Assembly (NCBI GenBank): GCA_003509895.1
Contig: DOMJ01000030.1
Location: forward strand, 3,149-30,506
Source of the DNA: Candidatus Uhrbacteria bacterium
GTDB taxonomy: Bacteria > Patescibacteriota > Patescibacteriia > UBA9934 > UBA11717
Length of the DNA: 27,358 bases
Direction: 5' to 3'
Part shown: in pieces, positions 12,798 to 20,348 of the stretch
How positions within the stretch are numbered: position 1 is the first letter of the stretch
How the letters are laid out: every line of letters begins with the position of its first letter
The notes under the pieces: model-generated
What the model was told of the DNA's origin: nothing
What the model saw: only the letters and a program-made list of their open reading frames with translations
Databases searched by the model: none
Program-made: the position numbers and the translations under genes

Positions 12798-13253
12798 ATG
12801 GAATCAGCAAAAGCAACCTTACGTTTTTTGAAGATCGCCCCTCGTAAAGTTCGTCTTGTGGCAGATATGATTCGTGGAGAGAATGTGGAGACGGCTATTA
12901 GTCAACTCACACACAGCTCTAAAATAGCTGCACGGCCTGTTCGTAAGCTCATTGAATCTGCAGCTGCCAACGCGGTGCACAATGAGAAGATGCAACGTGA
13001 TGCGCTTATTGTGCAAACAATCACGGTAGACGATGGGCCAACGGCAAAGCGATCCATGCCACGAGCGCACGGTCGCGCAACCGTTATTCGAAAGCGCACA
13101 AGCCACGTTAATGTTATCTTGATGGAAAAGCCAACCCTTCCCAAGGAAGAAGCGGCCACTCCGCCCGAGGTCAAGAAAGCAAAAGCTCCTGTAAAGACTG
13201 TTGCTTCTGCCAAAAAAGCTCAGGCCAAGAGCACATCAAAAAAGCACGCCTAA
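12798..13253 (+). CDS. rplV: 50S ribosomal protein L22 (uL22) with Lys/Ala-rich tail
   Basis: L22 lines the exit tunnel with its long hairpin. The family domain covers about residues 1-112: LRFLKIAPRKVRLVADMIRG, the helix with KLIESAAANAVHN, and the tunnel loop ending in RATVIRKRTSHVNVI. About 38 further residues rich in Lys, Ala and Pro make 151 aa in all, beyond the usual 110-120. The tail is probably disordered and surface-exposed. The start follows T, 5 bases after rpsS. Confidence 0.95.
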   Translation: MESAKATLRFLKIAPRKVRLVADMIRGENVETAISQLTHSSKIAARPVRKLIESAAANAVHNEKMQRDALIVQTITVDDGPTAKRSMPRAHGRATVIRKRTSHVNVILMEKPTLPKEEAATPPEVKKAKAPVKTVASAKKAQAKSTSKKHA

Positions 13254-13265
13254 CGCAACGGAGAT

Positions 13266-14015
13266 ATGGGACACAAAGTTCATCCAAAAATTTTCCGCAT
13301 CTCGACGATTGGGTCGTGGGACTCTAAGTGGTTTTCGCCACGCAAGACGTTTCCAACCTTCTTAAAGGAGGATGTTTACATCCGCGCCTACTTAAAAAAG
13401 AAGTTGCGAGAAGCGGCGATTCACAAGATTATTATTGATCGTTCTCGTCAGACGTTTACGATTACGCTCCACACAGCAAAGCCGGGATTTATTATCGGTC
13501 GTGCAGGTGCCGGAGTTGAGGACCTCAAAAAGGAACTCAAACAACGTTTCTTCCGTGGAAAGCGGGTCATAATCAACATTAACGTTCAAGATATTGGACA
13601 CGGATCTCTTTCGGCTGCGGTTGTGGCCGATCAGGTTGCGATGGATATTGAGCACCGCATGCCGTTCCGTCGTGTTATGAAACAGACGGTTGACCGTGTG
13701 ATGAAGGGCGGAGCGGAAGGCGTACGCGTGATTGTCGCCGGACGTTTAAACGGAGGAGACATTGCGCGAAGCGAACGTGCGGGAGACGGAAAAGTTCCTT
13801 TGCAGAATTTGCGAGGGAACATCCAGTACGCACGAGCCGAGGCGAACACCATGTTCGGAGTGATCGGTGTGAAGGTGTGGATCTACCTTGGTGAAGTCTT
13901 TGACAGCGTGGAAGAAGCAGAGATCCGCGCGCGTAAGAGTGGAGATTCACGTGGACGCGAGCGCGAGCAACGCGGATCACGAGATCGTCGACCAGCTCAT
14001 CCTACACGTCGATAG
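13266..14015 (+). CDS. rpsC: 30S ribosomal protein S3 (uS3)
   Basis: S3 forms part of the mRNA entry channel. The 249-aa product has GHKVHPKIFRI at the start, a KH domain with PGFIIGRAGAGVEDLKKEL (about 74-92), and a C-terminal domain with GAEGVRVIVAGRLNGGDIAR and VIGVKVWIYLGE. After about residue 218 comes an Arg/Ser/Glu-rich tail ending HPTRR. Such tails vary in length in the family. The ATG follows GGAGAT at only 2 bases, too close for a normal Shine-Dalgarno. Confidence 0.97.
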   Translation: MGHKVHPKIFRISTIGSWDSKWFSPRKTFPTFLKEDVYIRAYLKKKLREAAIHKIIIDRSRQTFTITLHTAKPGFIIGRAGAGVEDLKKELKQRFFRGKRVIININVQDIGHGSLSAAVVADQVAMDIEHRMPFRRVMKQTVDRVMKGGAEGVRVIVAGRLNGGDIARSERAGDGKVPLQNLRGNIQYARAEANTMFGVIGVKVWIYLGEVFDSVEEAEIRARKSGDSRGREREQRGSRDRRPAHPTRR

Positions 14016-14018
14016 CCT

Positions 14019-14435
14019 ATGTTGATGCCAAAACGAATGAAACACCGAAAGTGGCACAAGGGCCGTGCTTCTGGAAAGCGACTTGCAACTCAGAAAACAC
14101 GTTTGGCCTTCGGTGACTATGGGATGAAAGCAATGACCGAGTCCTGGGTGACTTCACGACAGATTGAGGCGGCACGTCGCGCCATGACCCGTTTCGTGAA
14201 TCGAAAAGGACAAACCTGGATCCGTATTTTCCCAGACCACCCAATTACGTTCCATGGAAATGAGAACACAATGGGAAGTGGAAAGGGAGCCGTTGATCAT
14301 TATGTGGCGGTTGTCCGAGCCGGAACCATCATGTTTGAGATCGGTGGCGTAACGGAACAGGAGGCACGTGAGGCGTTTCGTCTTGCGGCGCACAAGATGC
14401 CGATGAAGACTAAGTTCATCAGTAAAGCACGGTAG
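14019..14435 (+). CDS. rplP: 50S ribosomal protein L16 (uL16)
   Basis: L16 supports the A-site tRNA elbow on the 50S subunit. The 138-aa product has MLMPKRMKHRKWHKGR, FGDYGMKAMTESWVTSRQIEA, the RKGQTWIRIFPDHPIT segment and MGSGKGAVDHYVAVV. The ATG at 14019 was chosen because T precedes it. The second ATG at 14025 would give the common MPKR start. The rpsC stop TAG lies 3 bases upstream, in the same frame. Confidence 0.97.
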   Translation: MLMPKRMKHRKWHKGRASGKRLATQKTRLAFGDYGMKAMTESWVTSRQIEAARRAMTRFVNRKGQTWIRIFPDHPITFHGNENTMGSGKGAVDHYVAVVRAGTIMFEIGGVTEQEAREAFRLAAHKMPMKTKFISKAR

Positions 14436-14438
14436 GAT

Positions 14439-14636
14439 ATGAACTATCAAAACCTAGCCAAGAAGTCCGTGGCCGATTTGCAGACACTGCTTGCAGAAAA
14501 GCGCGAGGCACTTCGTGAACTGCGATTTAAAGTGGCCGCAAACCAGTTGAAACAGAATCATTTGATCCGGGTAACTCGTACCGAGATCGCCCATCTCATG
14601 ACCCGTTTGAGTGAGCTCAAAAATAAGGAGGTTTAA
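14439..14636 (+). CDS. rpmC: 50S ribosomal protein L29 (uL29)
   Basis: L29 is a small two-helix protein at the tunnel exit next to L23. The 65-aa product has the helix with VADLQTLLAEKREALRELRF and the family signature around NQLKQNHLIRVTRTEIAHLM. It ends LKNKEV. It starts 3 bases after the rplP TAG and is preceded by T. Its last codons contain GGAGGT, a Shine-Dalgarno-like sequence 13 bases before rpsQ, which is somewhat far. Confidence 0.94.
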   Translation: MNYQNLAKKSVADLQTLLAEKREALRELRFKVAANQLKQNHLIRVTRTEIAHLMTRLSELKNKEV

Positions 14637-14645
14637 GACACGTGT

Positions 14646-14924
14646 ATGACGAATAAAACAACAAAACGAATCATCCGTCGCGCCTTTACCGGCACGGTTG
14701 TATCCGATCGTATGGATAAGACGATCGTGGTTCGTGTTGATTCGCCAAAAATGCATCCAAAGTACAAAAAGCGTTACACAACGTCCAAGAAGTACAAGGT
14801 GCATGATGAGGAGAATCAAGCATCTATTGGTGATACCGTGTCCTTTGTGGAGTGTCGACCGCTTTCTAAGGATAAGCGATGGCGCGTCGTGCGATCCGCT
14901 GAATCTACAACCGTAACAGAATAG
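14646..14924 (+). CDS. rpsQ: 30S ribosomal protein S17 (uS17)
   Basis: S17 is an early-binding 30S body protein with an OB fold. In its 92 residues GTVVSDRMDKTIVVRVDSP, HPKYKKRYTTSKKYKVHDE, the IGDTVSFVECRPLSKDKRWR segment and a short acidic tail can be seen. The length is slightly above the typical 84 because of an N-terminal TNKTTKRIIRR stretch. It is preceded by T. Confidence 0.96.
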   Translation: MTNKTTKRIIRRAFTGTVVSDRMDKTIVVRVDSPKMHPKYKKRYTTSKKYKVHDEENQASIGDTVSFVECRPLSKDKRWRVVRSAESTTVTE

Positions 14925-14927
14925 TCT

Positions 14928-15299
14928 ATGGTTCAGCATCGATCCATGATTCACGTCGCAGACAACAGCGGCGCAAAAAAGCTCCAGGTTATTCGCGTTC
15001 TCGGTGGGTACAAAAAGCGTTATAGCTTTATCGGGGACGTGATGACCTGTGTTGTCAAAGAGGCCGCGCCTCATGCAGCGGTAAAAAAATCCGACATTGT
15101 TCACGCGGTGCTTGTTCGTTCAAAAAAGGAAACACGTCGCTCCAATGGGACGTATATCCGCTTTGATGAAAATTCCGCAGTGATTATTAATAAAGAAAAC
15201 GGAGATCCAAAAGGAACGCGTATCTTTGGACCGGTTGCTCGCGAGTTGCGTGCAGCGGGGTTTACCAAGATTGTTTCTTTGGCCCCAGAAGTCCTCTAA
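14928..15299 (+). CDS. rplN: 50S ribosomal protein L14 (uL14)
   Basis: L14 forms the intersubunit bridge with 16S rRNA and the binding site of RsfS. The 123-aa product has the hallmark VADNSGAKKLQVIRVLGG, GDVMTCVVKEAAPHAAVKKS, VRSKKETRRSNGTYIRFDEN and a GTRIFGPVARELRAAGFTKI end. Length and order are normal. The rpsQ TAG lies 3 bases upstream in the same frame. Confidence 0.98.
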   Translation: MVQHRSMIHVADNSGAKKLQVIRVLGGYKKRYSFIGDVMTCVVKEAAPHAAVKKSDIVHAVLVRSKKETRRSNGTYIRFDENSAVIINKENGDPKGTRIFGPVARELRAAGFTKIVSLAPEVL

Positions 15300-15303
15300 G
15301 CCT

Positions 15304-15621
15304 ATGAAGATCAAGACAGGTGATACCGTCCAGATCCTTGCAGGTAAGGATAAGGGAAAAACGGGTAAAGTGATGCAAGTGTTTCCTTCTCTGAAGAAGG
15401 TGGTTGTTGAGGGATTGAATCTGGCAACCAAACATTTAAAAGGAAATGCGCAGCAACCGGGTAAGAAGATCCAGTTTCCTGCACCAATGAACATCTCAAA
15501 CGTCTCCCTTGTGGGAAAGGATGGGAAGTCTGGACGTGTTGGGTATGAGATCGCAGAACAGGATGGCAAGAAGACGCGCGTGCGTATTCTTCGCAAGGCT
15601 GGTAAGACACAGAACGTCTAG
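15304..15621 (+). CDS. rplX: 50S ribosomal protein L24 (uL24)
   Basis: L24 starts 50S assembly and lies near the tunnel exit. The 105-aa product shows the KOW motif MKIKTGDTVQILAGKDKGKT and VMQVFPSLKKVVVEGLN, then a basic C-terminal half with GRVGYEIAEQDGKKTRVRIL. The ATG at 15304 is right because it opens the KOW domain, follows T and comes 4 bases after the rplN stop. The longer in-frame ATG at 15226 lies inside rplN. Confidence 0.96.
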   Translation: MKIKTGDTVQILAGKDKGKTGKVMQVFPSLKKVVVEGLNLATKHLKGNAQQPGKKIQFPAPMNISNVSLVGKDGKSGRVGYEIAEQDGKKTRVRILRKAGKTQNV

Positions 15622-15624
15622 CGT

Positions 15625-16164
15625 ATGGCACAACTCAGAGACAAGATTAAAAAAGAGGTTGTGCCGGCTCTTCAAAAGGAACTTGGTATTGCAAATGTGA
15701 ATGCCGTTCCCAAGATTGAGAAGGTCACATTAAACGTAGGATTGGGCCGAGGTCTCAAAGACAAAGCCTACATTGACACGGTAACGTCAACGCTGACACG
15801 TATTACAGGTCAAAAGCCCGTATTTACCAAGGCGCGCAAGTCTATTGCAACGTTCAAAATACGTGAAGGAATGAATATTGGCATGAAGGTGACTCTTCGA
15901 GGCCCTCGCATGTACGATTTCATTGAAAAACTCGTGGCAGTAACGTTTCCTCGTGTGCGAGACTTCCGCGGTATAGAGGTGTCAGCGGTAGATCAAGCAG
16001 GAAACTTTAACTATGGCTTCCGAGAACATATCGCGTTCCCGGAGGTCTCATCAGATGAAGTCGATCGTCTGCATGGCCTTCAGGTCACAATTACGACCAC
16101 CTCCAAGTCACAAGAGAAGGGATTGACCCTTTTCCGTGCACTGGGATTCCCCTTTAAGAAGTAA
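15625..16164 (+). CDS. rplE: 50S ribosomal protein L5 (uL5)
   Basis: L5 binds 5S rRNA in the central protuberance and contacts P-site tRNA. The 179-aa product has VPKIEKVTLNVGLGRG, TGQKPVFTKARKSIATFKIR, EGMNIGMKVTLRGPRMYDFI and GNFNYGFREHIAFPEV. It ends GFPFKK, as usual for the family. It starts 3 bases after the rplX TAG, in the same frame and preceded by T. Confidence 0.98.
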   Translation: MAQLRDKIKKEVVPALQKELGIANVNAVPKIEKVTLNVGLGRGLKDKAYIDTVTSTLTRITGQKPVFTKARKSIATFKIREGMNIGMKVTLRGPRMYDFIEKLVAVTFPRVRDFRGIEVSAVDQAGNFNYGFREHIAFPEVSSDEVDRLHGLQVTITTTSKSQEKGLTLFRALGFPFKK

Positions 16165-16173
16165 CGTAGCGGT

Positions 16174-16359
16174 ATGGCGAAAAAATCATCTATTGCCAAG
16201 GCGAAGCGCAAACCAAAGTTTGCCTCGCGCGTGACCCGACGTTGCTGGAAATGTGGGCGTTCTCGTGGGTTTATGCGTGACTTTGGCTTGTGTCGAATCT
16301 GTTTCCGTGAGTTAGCAAACTGCGGAGAGATTCCAGGAATCATGAAATCCAGTTGGTAG
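16174..16359 (+). CDS. rpsN: 30S ribosomal protein S14, zinc-binding type Z (uS14)
   Basis: S14 is in the 30S head. The 61-aa length and four cysteines (Cys24, Cys27, Cys40 and Cys43, as CWKC and CRIC) define the short zinc-binding form rather than the about 100-aa zinc-free form. GRSRGFMRDFGLCRICFREL and the end IPGIMKSSW match the family. It is preceded by T, 9 bases after rplE. Confidence 0.97.
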   Translation: MAKKSSIAKAKRKPKFASRVTRRCWKCGRSRGFMRDFGLCRICFRELANCGEIPGIMKSSW

Positions 16360-16362
16360 ACT

Positions 16363-16764
16363 ATGCCAATGACAGACCCAATTTCAGACATGTTGACCCG
16401 TGTCCGTAACGGACAGATGGCTCGACAGAAACAAGTACGTGCACCGTACTCTCAGTTGAAATTTGCCATTGCAAAGATCATGGAGAAAGAAGGATACGTG
16501 CAAAAGGTTGAGGTAGTTGAGGCGGTGAACCCACTCTTTCAAGACCTGATGCTTACCCTCAAGTACAATGAGAGTCAGCCACAGATCCGAGAGTTAAAAC
16601 GCATCTCAAAACCTGGACGCCGTGTGTATGCAAAGGCAACGGAATTACCTCGTGTTTTTTCCGATATCGGTATTGCGATCATTTCAACACCAAACGGTGT
16701 GATGACGAACAAGGAGGCGCGAAAGCGACGTTTGGGTGGAGAAGTTTTGTGTGAAATCTTCTAG
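16363..16764 (+). CDS. rpsH: 30S ribosomal protein S8 (uS8)
   Basis: S8 binds the centre of 16S rRNA and in E. coli represses the spc operon. The 133-aa product has DPISDMLTRVRNGQMARQKQ, the RISKPGRRVYAKATELPRV segment and IAIISTPNGVMTNKEARKR, ending GGEVLCEIF. Length is normal. The ATG at 16363 is preferred to the one at 16369 because T precedes it and it comes 3 bases after the rpsN TAG. Confidence 0.97.
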   Translation: MPMTDPISDMLTRVRNGQMARQKQVRAPYSQLKFAIAKIMEKEGYVQKVEVVEAVNPLFQDLMLTLKYNESQPQIRELKRISKPGRRVYAKATELPRVFSDIGIAIISTPNGVMTNKEARKRRLGGEVLCEIF

Positions 16765-16768
16765 GCCT

Positions 16769-17320
16769 ATGTCTCGTATCGGAAAACAACCCATTCTTTT
16801 ACCAGCCGGTGTTGAGGCGAAGGTAAACGGAACAGAGGTGATTATTAAAGGCTCAAAAGGACAGTTACAAGCACACGTACATGCAAACACGTCCGTAGAA
16901 GTACGCAGTGGTGAGGAAGGAAACGAACTTGTTGTGACCATGACAGATTTGGATAGCAAGCTCAACCGTTCCTTGTGGGGAACCACACGAAGCAACTTGC
17001 AGAACATGGTGAGCGGCGTGCAAGAACCGTATGTAAAAAAGCTCGAGGTGAATGGCGTGGGATATAAAGTAGCCGTGAATGGGCAGACCATTAAACTCGA
17101 CGTTGGATACTCTCATCCGGTTGAGTACAAATTACCGGAAGGCATTACAGCGGAGGTCGTCAAAAACCTGATTACGCTCACCGGTATCAACAAGCAGCTT
17201 GTTGGTCAGGTGGCAGCGGAGATTCGAAAAGTGCGAAAACCGGAACCCTACAAGGGGAAGGGAATTAAGTATTTAGACGAAGTCGTTCGTCGTAAGGCTG
17301 GAAAGGCCGCAAAAGCCTAG
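16769..17320 (+). CDS. rplF: 50S ribosomal protein L6 (uL6)
   Basis: L6 sits near the factor-binding site at the base of the L7/L12 stalk. The 183-aa product starts MSRIGKQPILLPAGVEAKV, has two similar alpha/beta domains, VNGVGYKVAVNGQTIKLDVG in the second, and the C-terminal KPEPYKGKGIKYLDEVV signature. The ATG at 16769 was chosen because the family starts there and T precedes it. An upstream in-frame GTG at 16736 lies within rpsH. Confidence 0.98.
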   Translation: MSRIGKQPILLPAGVEAKVNGTEVIIKGSKGQLQAHVHANTSVEVRSGEEGNELVVTMTDLDSKLNRSLWGTTRSNLQNMVSGVQEPYVKKLEVNGVGYKVAVNGQTIKLDVGYSHPVEYKLPEGITAEVVKNLITLTGINKQLVGQVAAEIRKVRKPEPYKGKGIKYLDEVVRRKAGKAAKA

Positions 17321-17323
17321 CGT

Positions 17324-17674
17324 ATGTTGAAGAAGCATGCACAAAAATTACGACGCGCTCATAGAACCCGTGCTCGTATGCACGGTACGAGTGAACGACC
17401 GCGTTTATCCGTTTTCCGATCGGCAAAGCACTTTGGCGCACAGTTGATCAATGACGACAGTGGAAAAACGATTGTATCGGTAAACGATCAACAGTATAAA
17501 GAAGCTGCTGATAAGAATCCAACGGAGCTTGCCGCCTACCTGGGTACCGCTTTTGCGGAAAAGGCCAAGGCGGTTGGTGTGGAGACGATCGTGTTTGATC
17601 GAGGATCGTTTGCCTATCATGGTCGAGTTAAAGCGTTTGCAGAGGCAGCACGCGAAGCAGGATTAACCTTCTAG
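17324..17674 (+). CDS. rplR: 50S ribosomal protein L18 (uL18)
   Basis: L18 binds 5S rRNA together with L5. The 116-aa product has a basic start with RRAHRTRARMHGTSERPRLS, VFRSAKHFGAQLINDDSGKT, and the C-terminal FDRGSFAYHGRVKAFAEAAR signature with the usual AREAGLTF end. Length is normal. The rplF TAG lies 3 bases upstream in the same frame. Confidence 0.98.
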   Translation: MLKKHAQKLRRAHRTRARMHGTSERPRLSVFRSAKHFGAQLINDDSGKTIVSVNDQQYKEAADKNPTELAAYLGTAFAEKAKAVGVETIVFDRGSFAYHGRVKAFAEAAREAGLTF

Positions 17675-17675
17675 T

Positions 17676-18404
17676 ATGAGTGAAGAGAAAAAGACAACTC
17701 AACCCGAGGAGGTAACCAAACCGGTTGCAGCATCTAAGGCAGTCACAGAGAATGCATCTGCACCAGCGGATTCGGCTGCTCGTCGTCGCCCGCCTCAAGG
17801 TGGTCGCGGTGGCAGCGGTGGAGGTGAGCGTCGTCCTCGACGTCAACAAGAACGGGAACCACGAGAATGGGAACAGCGCATCTTGGATCTTGCACGTGTG
17901 ACACGTGTGACCAAGGGTGGTAAGCGTATGCGTTTTCGTGCTGCTCTCGTGATTGGAGACAAAAAAGGCCGCGTTGGATTTGGTGTGGCCAAGGGTCCGG
18001 ATGTTCAGGTGGCGATCCAAAAAGCCTTTCACCAAGCAAAGCGCAATGTGATTACGCTCCCGCTCGTACACGGAAGTTTCCCACATCGCGTTGAGGGAAA
18101 GTTTGCCGCCGCGGAAATTATTTTGGGCCCAGCGCCAAAAGGAACCGGGCTTAAATCCGGTGGTGCTCCACGTTTGATTATGGAATTGGGCGGTGTTTCT
18201 GACTGTGTTACCAAGATTCTTCGTGGAAGTAATCCGGCCAACCTTGCCAAGGCAACGTTTGACGCGATTGCGCACATGATTATTCCGGAAGGAGTAAAAA
18301 CAGATACAGATCAAGCTGCAGCAGAACGAAAAGCAAAGCGCGAGGATTCTGCAAAGAAAGTTGTGAAGAAGGCTCCAAAAAAAGCTTCTCCTAAAATCGC
18401 CTAA
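17676..18404 (+). CDS. rpsE: 30S ribosomal protein S5 (uS5) with long extensions
   Basis: S5 is at the mRNA entry site and affects fidelity. The family core runs from about residue 65 to 205: VTRVTKGGKRMRFRAALVIG, GRVGFGVAKGPDVQVAIQKA and GTGLKSGGAPRLIMELGG. The 242-aa length is well above the usual 160-170. The first about 65 residues are Ala/Thr/Glu-rich, then Arg/Gly-rich (RRRPPQGGRGGSGGG). The last about 38 are Lys/Ala-rich. Both ends look disordered. Only 1 base separates it from the rplR stop. No rpmD gene follows. Confidence 0.96.
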   Translation: MSEEKKTTQPEEVTKPVAASKAVTENASAPADSAARRRPPQGGRGGSGGGERRPRRQQEREPREWEQRILDLARVTRVTKGGKRMRFRAALVIGDKKGRVGFGVAKGPDVQVAIQKAFHQAKRNVITLPLVHGSFPHRVEGKFAAAEIILGPAPKGTGLKSGGAPRLIMELGGVSDCVTKILRGSNPANLAKATFDAIAHMIIPEGVKTDTDQAAAERKAKREDSAKKVVKKAPKKASPKIA

Positions 18405-18413
18405 CGCGAGTAT

Positions 18414-18848
18414 ATGCCATTGACACTTCATACAATTCAGCCGGCAAAGGGTTCTAAAACCAGCACCAAGCGTCTCGGACGTGGTATTGGTTCTGCCCGT
18501 GGTAAAACATCTGGTCGCGGAATGAAGGGACAAGGAGCTCGCTCTGGCGGTAAAAGTGGTGCGATGATCAAGGGGCTTCGCCAAATGTTGCTCCGTGTTC
18601 CAAAATCTCGTGGATTTAAGAGTCACAAGATTCAACCGGTGGCACTTAACTTGAGTGTTCTTTCCAAGATGACGGAAACTCTCATTACACCAAAGACATT
18701 AAAGGCTGCTGGTCTTATTGAACAGACAAAGCTTGGCGTCAAGTTGCTCGGCGACGGCGAGGCAAAACCTTCCATGTTGGTGCGAGGATGTTCCGTGACC
18801 GAGGGAGCGCGTAAAAAGATTGAGGCGGCTGGTGGAAAAATTGAATAG
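18414..18848 (+). CDS. rplO: 50S ribosomal protein L15 (uL15)
   Basis: L15 is a late assembly protein deep in the 50S subunit. The 144-aa product has the glycine-rich basic N-terminal half (RLGRGIGSARGKTSGRGMKG, QGARSGGKSGA), then LRMLLRVPKSRGFKS-type sequence and the C-terminal LVRGCSVTEGARKKIEAAGG signature. It follows rpsE by 9 bases, where most bacteria have rpmD (L30) in between. Confidence 0.96.
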   Translation: MPLTLHTIQPAKGSKTSTKRLGRGIGSARGKTSGRGMKGQGARSGGKSGAMIKGLRQMLLRVPKSRGFKSHKIQPVALNLSVLSKMTETLITPKTLKAAGLIEQTKLGVKLLGDGEAKPSMLVRGCSVTEGARKKIEAAGGKIE

Positions 18849-18863
18849 CCCGGAATTGCTTGT

Positions 18864-20153
18864 ATGTTTGAGAAACTCAAAAAAATCTGGGCGTTAAAAC
18901 CACTTCGCAAAAGCATCGGCTACGTGATTATTATGCTTACGTTGTTTCGGTTGCTTGCGCATATTCCCGTTCCGGGTATTGATGCCGCCGCTCTCCAGGG
19001 ATTGTTGTCAGGAAGCCAATTTCTTGGCCTGTTGAACATCTTCTCTGGTGGTACGTTGGAAAGTTTCTCTGTGGTCGCGCTAGGTGTGGCACCGTTTATT
19101 ACGAGTTCGATTATTTTTCAACTACTCGTGATGGTGATCCCGGCCTTACAACGATGGCAGAAAGACGGTGGAGAGGCTGGACGTCAGAAGTTGAATCAGA
19201 TTACCCGTTGGGTGTCGGTTCCTCTTGCGGCATTGCAAGCCTATGGTTTTATCGCGTTGATCTCACAGGGCGGAGGGCAAGTAGGAACGTCGTTTTCATT
19301 GATTCTCTCCGGTTTTAGTCTGTTTATGGCCATTTTGGTCATGACAGCTGGGTCAGTCTTCCTTATGTGGATTGGAGAATTGATGACGGAACGTGGGATT
19401 GGAAACGGACTCTCCATTCTCATTCTTTCTGGTATCGTTGCAGGATTTCCACAGTTCTTACAACAATTTATTGCGACGTTTGATCAGAGTCGTATTGTAA
19501 GCCTTGTTGTCTTTTTGGTACTGGCCGTTGCAACCGTGGTGGTTGTGACGGTTATCAATGAGGCGGTTCGCAATATTCCTGTGAACTATGCACGTCACCA
19601 TGCGGCAGGACGCCTCTCACGTGGAGTGGCAACACAATTGCCGTTGCGTGTGTCTATGGCCGGCGTGATCCCAATCATCTTTGCTATTTCCGTGGTGCTC
19701 TTTCCAACCATGATCGCGCAGTTTTTTGTGAGCGCACGATCCGTGATGGTGGCAGATGCTGCACGATGGGTGATTGAGACGCTCGCCAACCAATGGGTGT
19801 ACGGGATCCTCTACTTTGTCTTGGTCTTTGCGTTCACGTATTTCTATACGGGCGTGATTTTCCGACCGGATGAAATGGCGGAGAATCTGCAGAAGCAGGG
19901 AGCTTTTGTCCCAGGCGTACGACCGGGTGAGCCTACGGAGCGTTACTTGGCACAAACCATGAACAAGATTCTCTTGCTCGGTGCCACGTTCCTTGCGGCG
20001 ATTGCGGTGTTACCGGTGGCTATGCAACCTCTCACGGGCTCACAGAGCCTTGTGGTGGGCGGTACATCACTGTTGATTATTGTAGCCGTGATTATAGATG
20101 TGATTAAACAAACAGAAGCACAGGTTGTGAGTTACGAGTACGAACAGTTGTAG
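18864..20153 (+). CDS. secY: preprotein translocase channel subunit SecY
   Basis: SecY is the protein-conducting channel of the Sec system in the cytoplasmic membrane. The 429-aa product has ten hydrophobic helices. Family signatures include FRLLAHIPVPGID, GVAPFITSSIIFQLLVMVIP, the cytoplasmic loop with QLPLRVSMAGVIPIIFAIS, and RPDEMAENLQKQGAFVPGVR with the following ERYL. It starts 15 bases after rplO and is preceded by T. A GAAA-loop terminator follows 8 bases after the stop, so it ends the long ribosomal unit. In many bacteria adk and map come next in the same operon. Confidence 0.98.
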   Translation: MFEKLKKIWALKPLRKSIGYVIIMLTLFRLLAHIPVPGIDAAALQGLLSGSQFLGLLNIFSGGTLESFSVVALGVAPFITSSIIFQLLVMVIPALQRWQKDGGEAGRQKLNQITRWVSVPLAALQAYGFIALISQGGGQVGTSFSLILSGFSLFMAILVMTAGSVFLMWIGELMTERGIGNGLSILILSGIVAGFPQFLQQFIATFDQSRIVSLVVFLVLAVATVVVVTVINEAVRNIPVNYARHHAAGRLSRGVATQLPLRVSMAGVIPIIFAISVVLFPTMIAQFFVSARSVMVADAARWVIETLANQWVYGILYFVLVFAFTYFYTGVIFRPDEMAENLQKQGAFVPGVRPGEPTERYLAQTMNKILLLGATFLAAIAVLPVAMQPLTGSQSLVVGGTSLLIIVAVIIDVIKQTEAQVVSYEYEQL

Positions 20154-20161
20154 AATTGAAT

Positions 20162-20186
20162 AAGAACCCCGAAAGGGGTTCTTTTG
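20162..20186 (+). terminator. terminator after secY
   Basis: AAGAACCCC (20162-20170) pairs perfectly with GGGGTTCTT (20175-20183) around a GAAA tetraloop, with TTTT at the end. This is the only strong terminator seen downstream of rplC in this gene cluster. Confidence 0.92.
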
Positions 20187-20189
20187 TTT

Positions 20190-20225
20190 GTATCACTTTT
20201 GTCGCACCTACAACAAAAGTGATAC
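20190..20225. repeat. perfect 13-bp inverted repeat after the secY terminator
   Basis: GTATCACTTTTGT (20190-20202) is repeated in reverse complement at 20213-20225, with a 10-base loop. No T run follows on the plus strand. It could be an operator for a dimeric regulator, an RNA hairpin, or the remnant of a small mobile element. The rest of 20226-20333 holds no recognised gene; a 60-codon ORF crosses the terminator and is not accepted. Confidence 0.85.
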
Positions 20226-20330
20226 GCGGAAAGAGTGTAAAAATTCAGAAGAATTATCAAATGAGGAGTGAAATTACGCGAACATTGGCTAAGAAGTTGT
20301 ATCGGAGGTTACAGGGAAGTACGACCAATA

Positions 20331-20339
20331 TGTTATGAT
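20331..20339 (+). promoter_or_regulatory. extended -10 promoter of alr, nearly leaderless
   Basis: TGTTATGAT gives an extended -10 (TGn plus TATGAT at 20334-20339). TTACAG at 20309-20314 is a possible weak -35 with a 19-base spacer. Nine bases separate the -10 from the ATG at 20349, the same spacing as for the site-2 protease and the acidic-protein genes. Confidence 0.55.
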
Positions 20340-20348
20340 TGTACAACT

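Noticed and set aside
17628..18635. 335-codon minus-strand ORF across rplR, rpsE and rplO
   Set aside because: It is the antisense of three certain ribosomal protein genes and its composition (Thr, Arg, Cys, His runs) is that of an antisense frame.
20156..20338. 60-codon ORF between secY and alr
   Set aside because: It begins inside the secY terminator region, crosses the inverted repeat and ends in the alr promoter; no family features.
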